Positions 63,017-64,000 of a stretch of 64,000 bases of DNA are shown one piece after another; position 1 is the first letter of the stretch; each line of letters starts with the position of its first letter. Under the pieces are notes generated by a model. It made no database searches and was not told the DNA's origin. It was given only the letters and a program-made list of their open reading frames with translations. The position numbers and the translations under genes are program-made. The stretch lies in the NCBI RefSeq assembly GCF_030216305.1, contig NZ_JASOKT010000002.1, positions 62,001 through 126,000 on the forward strand. Reading direction: 5' to 3'. Source of the stretch: Actinotignum timonense. GTDB lineage: Bacteria > Actinomycetota > Actinomycetes > Actinomycetales > Actinomycetaceae.

Positions 63017-63973
63017 ATGGCACGCATTTTCGTTGTTGGAAGCATGAATTCCGATACTTTCCTCAAGGTGGAGAATTTTGTGGAGCCGGGAGAAACAATT
63101 TCCGCGCTCAGCTCCCACACCGCGCTGGGCGGGAAGGGCCTCAACCAGGCGGTTGCCGCGGCCCGCATGGGAATTCCCGTTACGATGGTGGCCGCCCTCG
63201 GGCGCGATGCGGTGGGGGATGCCGTTGCCACGGAGCTCGCCGCGGAAGAAAATCTTGATATGACTGCCGTGCTGCGGGTGAGTGAACCCACCGGGCAGGC
63301 CATGATCCAATCCGATGCGGATGGCGAAAATGCCATCGTGGTGGTGGCCGGTGCGAACGCCGCGAATACCCCGGAGAATGTGGTGGAGCGCCTCGCCGCG
63401 GTGCAGGCGGGGGATATTGTGGTCTGCCAGCTGGAAATTCCCGAACCCGCGGTGGCGGCCGCCCTGGCGGAGGCGAAGAAACGCGGGGCCACCACGGTGC
63501 TCAATGCCGCCCCGGCCGCCCCGGTGGGTCACCTACTGGAGAATGTGGACGTGCTCATCGTCAATGAAACCGAGGCGGATACCATCTTGGGAACCAAGGT
63601 GACCGACCGCGCCCAGCAGCTCCATCTGCGTTACGGCGGTTCCATCGTGGTGACGCTGGGAAGCCACGGCTGCCAGTATATTGACGCCTACCTGCCCGAT
63701 GCTGATGTCAAGGCCGATGCGCTACCCGCCCACCACGTGGATGTTGTGGATACCACCGGCGCGGGCGATGCTTTTGTGGGGGCTTTTGCGGCCGCACTGG
63801 CGGTGGGTGAATCCCTGGCTACCGCGGCCCGGTGGGGCACGGCGCTTGGCGCTATCGCCACCGGGGCCTCCGGGGCGCAAGGCTATACGGCCAGCCGCGC
63901 GGATGTGGTGGCGCTGGCCGGTGTTGGCGCCGCTAGCGGTGCTGGAGCGGACGCCGCGGCCACGGAAAACTAA
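63017..63973 (+). CDS. ribokinase-family sugar kinase
   Basis: 318 residues. PfkB-type carbohydrate kinase: N-terminal G-S-M-N-S-D (8-13), the G-G-K-G-L-N-Q substrate loop (38-44), N-E-T-E in the middle, and the D-T-T-G-A-G-D-A-F catalytic motif with its general-base Asp near 250. Most like ribokinase, which makes ribose-5-phosphate, but substrate range in the family is wide and no ribose transporter lies in the window. The Ala-rich tail is extra. ATG start; the 168-base gap upstream holds a copy of the GCGTCGTCGTAC motif. Confidence 0.93.
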   Translation: MARIFVVGSMNSDTFLKVENFVEPGETISALSSHTALGGKGLNQAVAAARMGIPVTMVAALGRDAVGDAVATELAAEENLDMTAVLRVSEPTGQAMIQSDADGENAIVVVAGANAANTPENVVERLAAVQAGDIVVCQLEIPEPAVAAALAEAKKRGATTVLNAAPAAPVGHLLENVDVLIVNETEADTILGTKVTDRAQQLHLRYGGSIVVTLGSHGCQYIDAYLPDADVKADALPAHHVDVVDTTGAGDAFVGAFAAALAVGESLATAARWGTALGAIATGASGAQGYTASRADVVALAGVGAASGAGADAAATEN

Positions 63974-64000
63974 GCAACCGGAGCGGGTGCCGCGGGCTTT

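Overview
The window is high-GC DNA with dense, mostly short-gapped operons, many GTG starts, and a gene set that points to a Gram-positive actinobacterium: DtxR-type regulator, mycothiol genes (mshA-mshB), DUF3263/LytR_C/GroEL order with HrcA-type CIRCE sites, DUF3027 next to a CspB-type protein, a Glp/GlpR (SepX) pair, a WXG100 protein and sortase-type surface signals. I would place it in or near the Actinomycetaceae, but that is inference; no rRNA is present and the species cannot be read from this segment.

Layout. (1) 61-19361: a type VII secretion-like island. On the minus strand a WXG100 protein precedes a 1899-residue RHS/YD-repeat polymorphic toxin. Divergently, four tightly linked plus-strand genes encode a secreted coiled-coil protein, a membrane-anchored protein with a periplasmic-binding-like fold, an EssC/EccC-type three-domain FtsK/SpoIIIE ATPase with ubiquitin-like and FHA domains, and a transmembrane Ser/Thr kinase. 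A convergent sortase-anchored surface protein follows. The usual EccB/EccD/EccE/mycosin or EsaA/EssA/EssB genes are not seen. (2) 19495-23171: uracil-DNA glycosylase, DUF3263, LytR_C and GroEL with two CIRCE operators. (3) 23371-32014: a degenerate HD-domain protein, an SDR/acyltransferase pair, a two-component system, PspA and a TPM-domain membrane protein. (4) 32229-41329: CspB-like, DUF3027, ManA, purine permease, MFS exporter plus DtxR-family regulator, NlpC/P60 hydrolase and a tandem universal stress protein. (5) 41528-45098: tRNA-Arg(CCU), a zeta-type toxin-antitoxin pair and mshA-mshB. (6) 45168-55503: a large apparently inactive helicase/nuclease-like protein, MscL, SAF and FmdB proteins, 5-formyl-THF cyclo-ligase, Glp and GlpR. 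(7) 55651-57661: tRNA-Ala(CGC) followed by a more AT-rich islet with a lipoprotein-like gene and a solitary C5 DNA methyltransferase. (8) 57728-63973: a MacB-like ABC export operon, threonine synthase and a ribokinase-family kinase.

Connections. The secretion island is the main candidate for an undescribed system: a catalytically complete kinase takes the gene position and overall topology that the EssB pseudokinase has in Firmicutes systems, next to an ATPase that carries an FHA domain. The two-component regulator (28300-29043) and the ABC export operon (57728-61182) share an 11-bp-periodic direct-repeat element upstream, which suggests one regulon. Many genes show a recurrent promoter arrangement in which TANNNT lies exactly six bases before the start codon with no ribosome-binding site, the signature of leaderless transcripts.

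Stretches over 300 bases without a gene are 6297-6694 (divergent control region), 34853-35163 (two palindromic repeats before the purine permease) and 39200-39554 (nothing recognisable until about 39454, then a promoter with phased GTNAC repeats).
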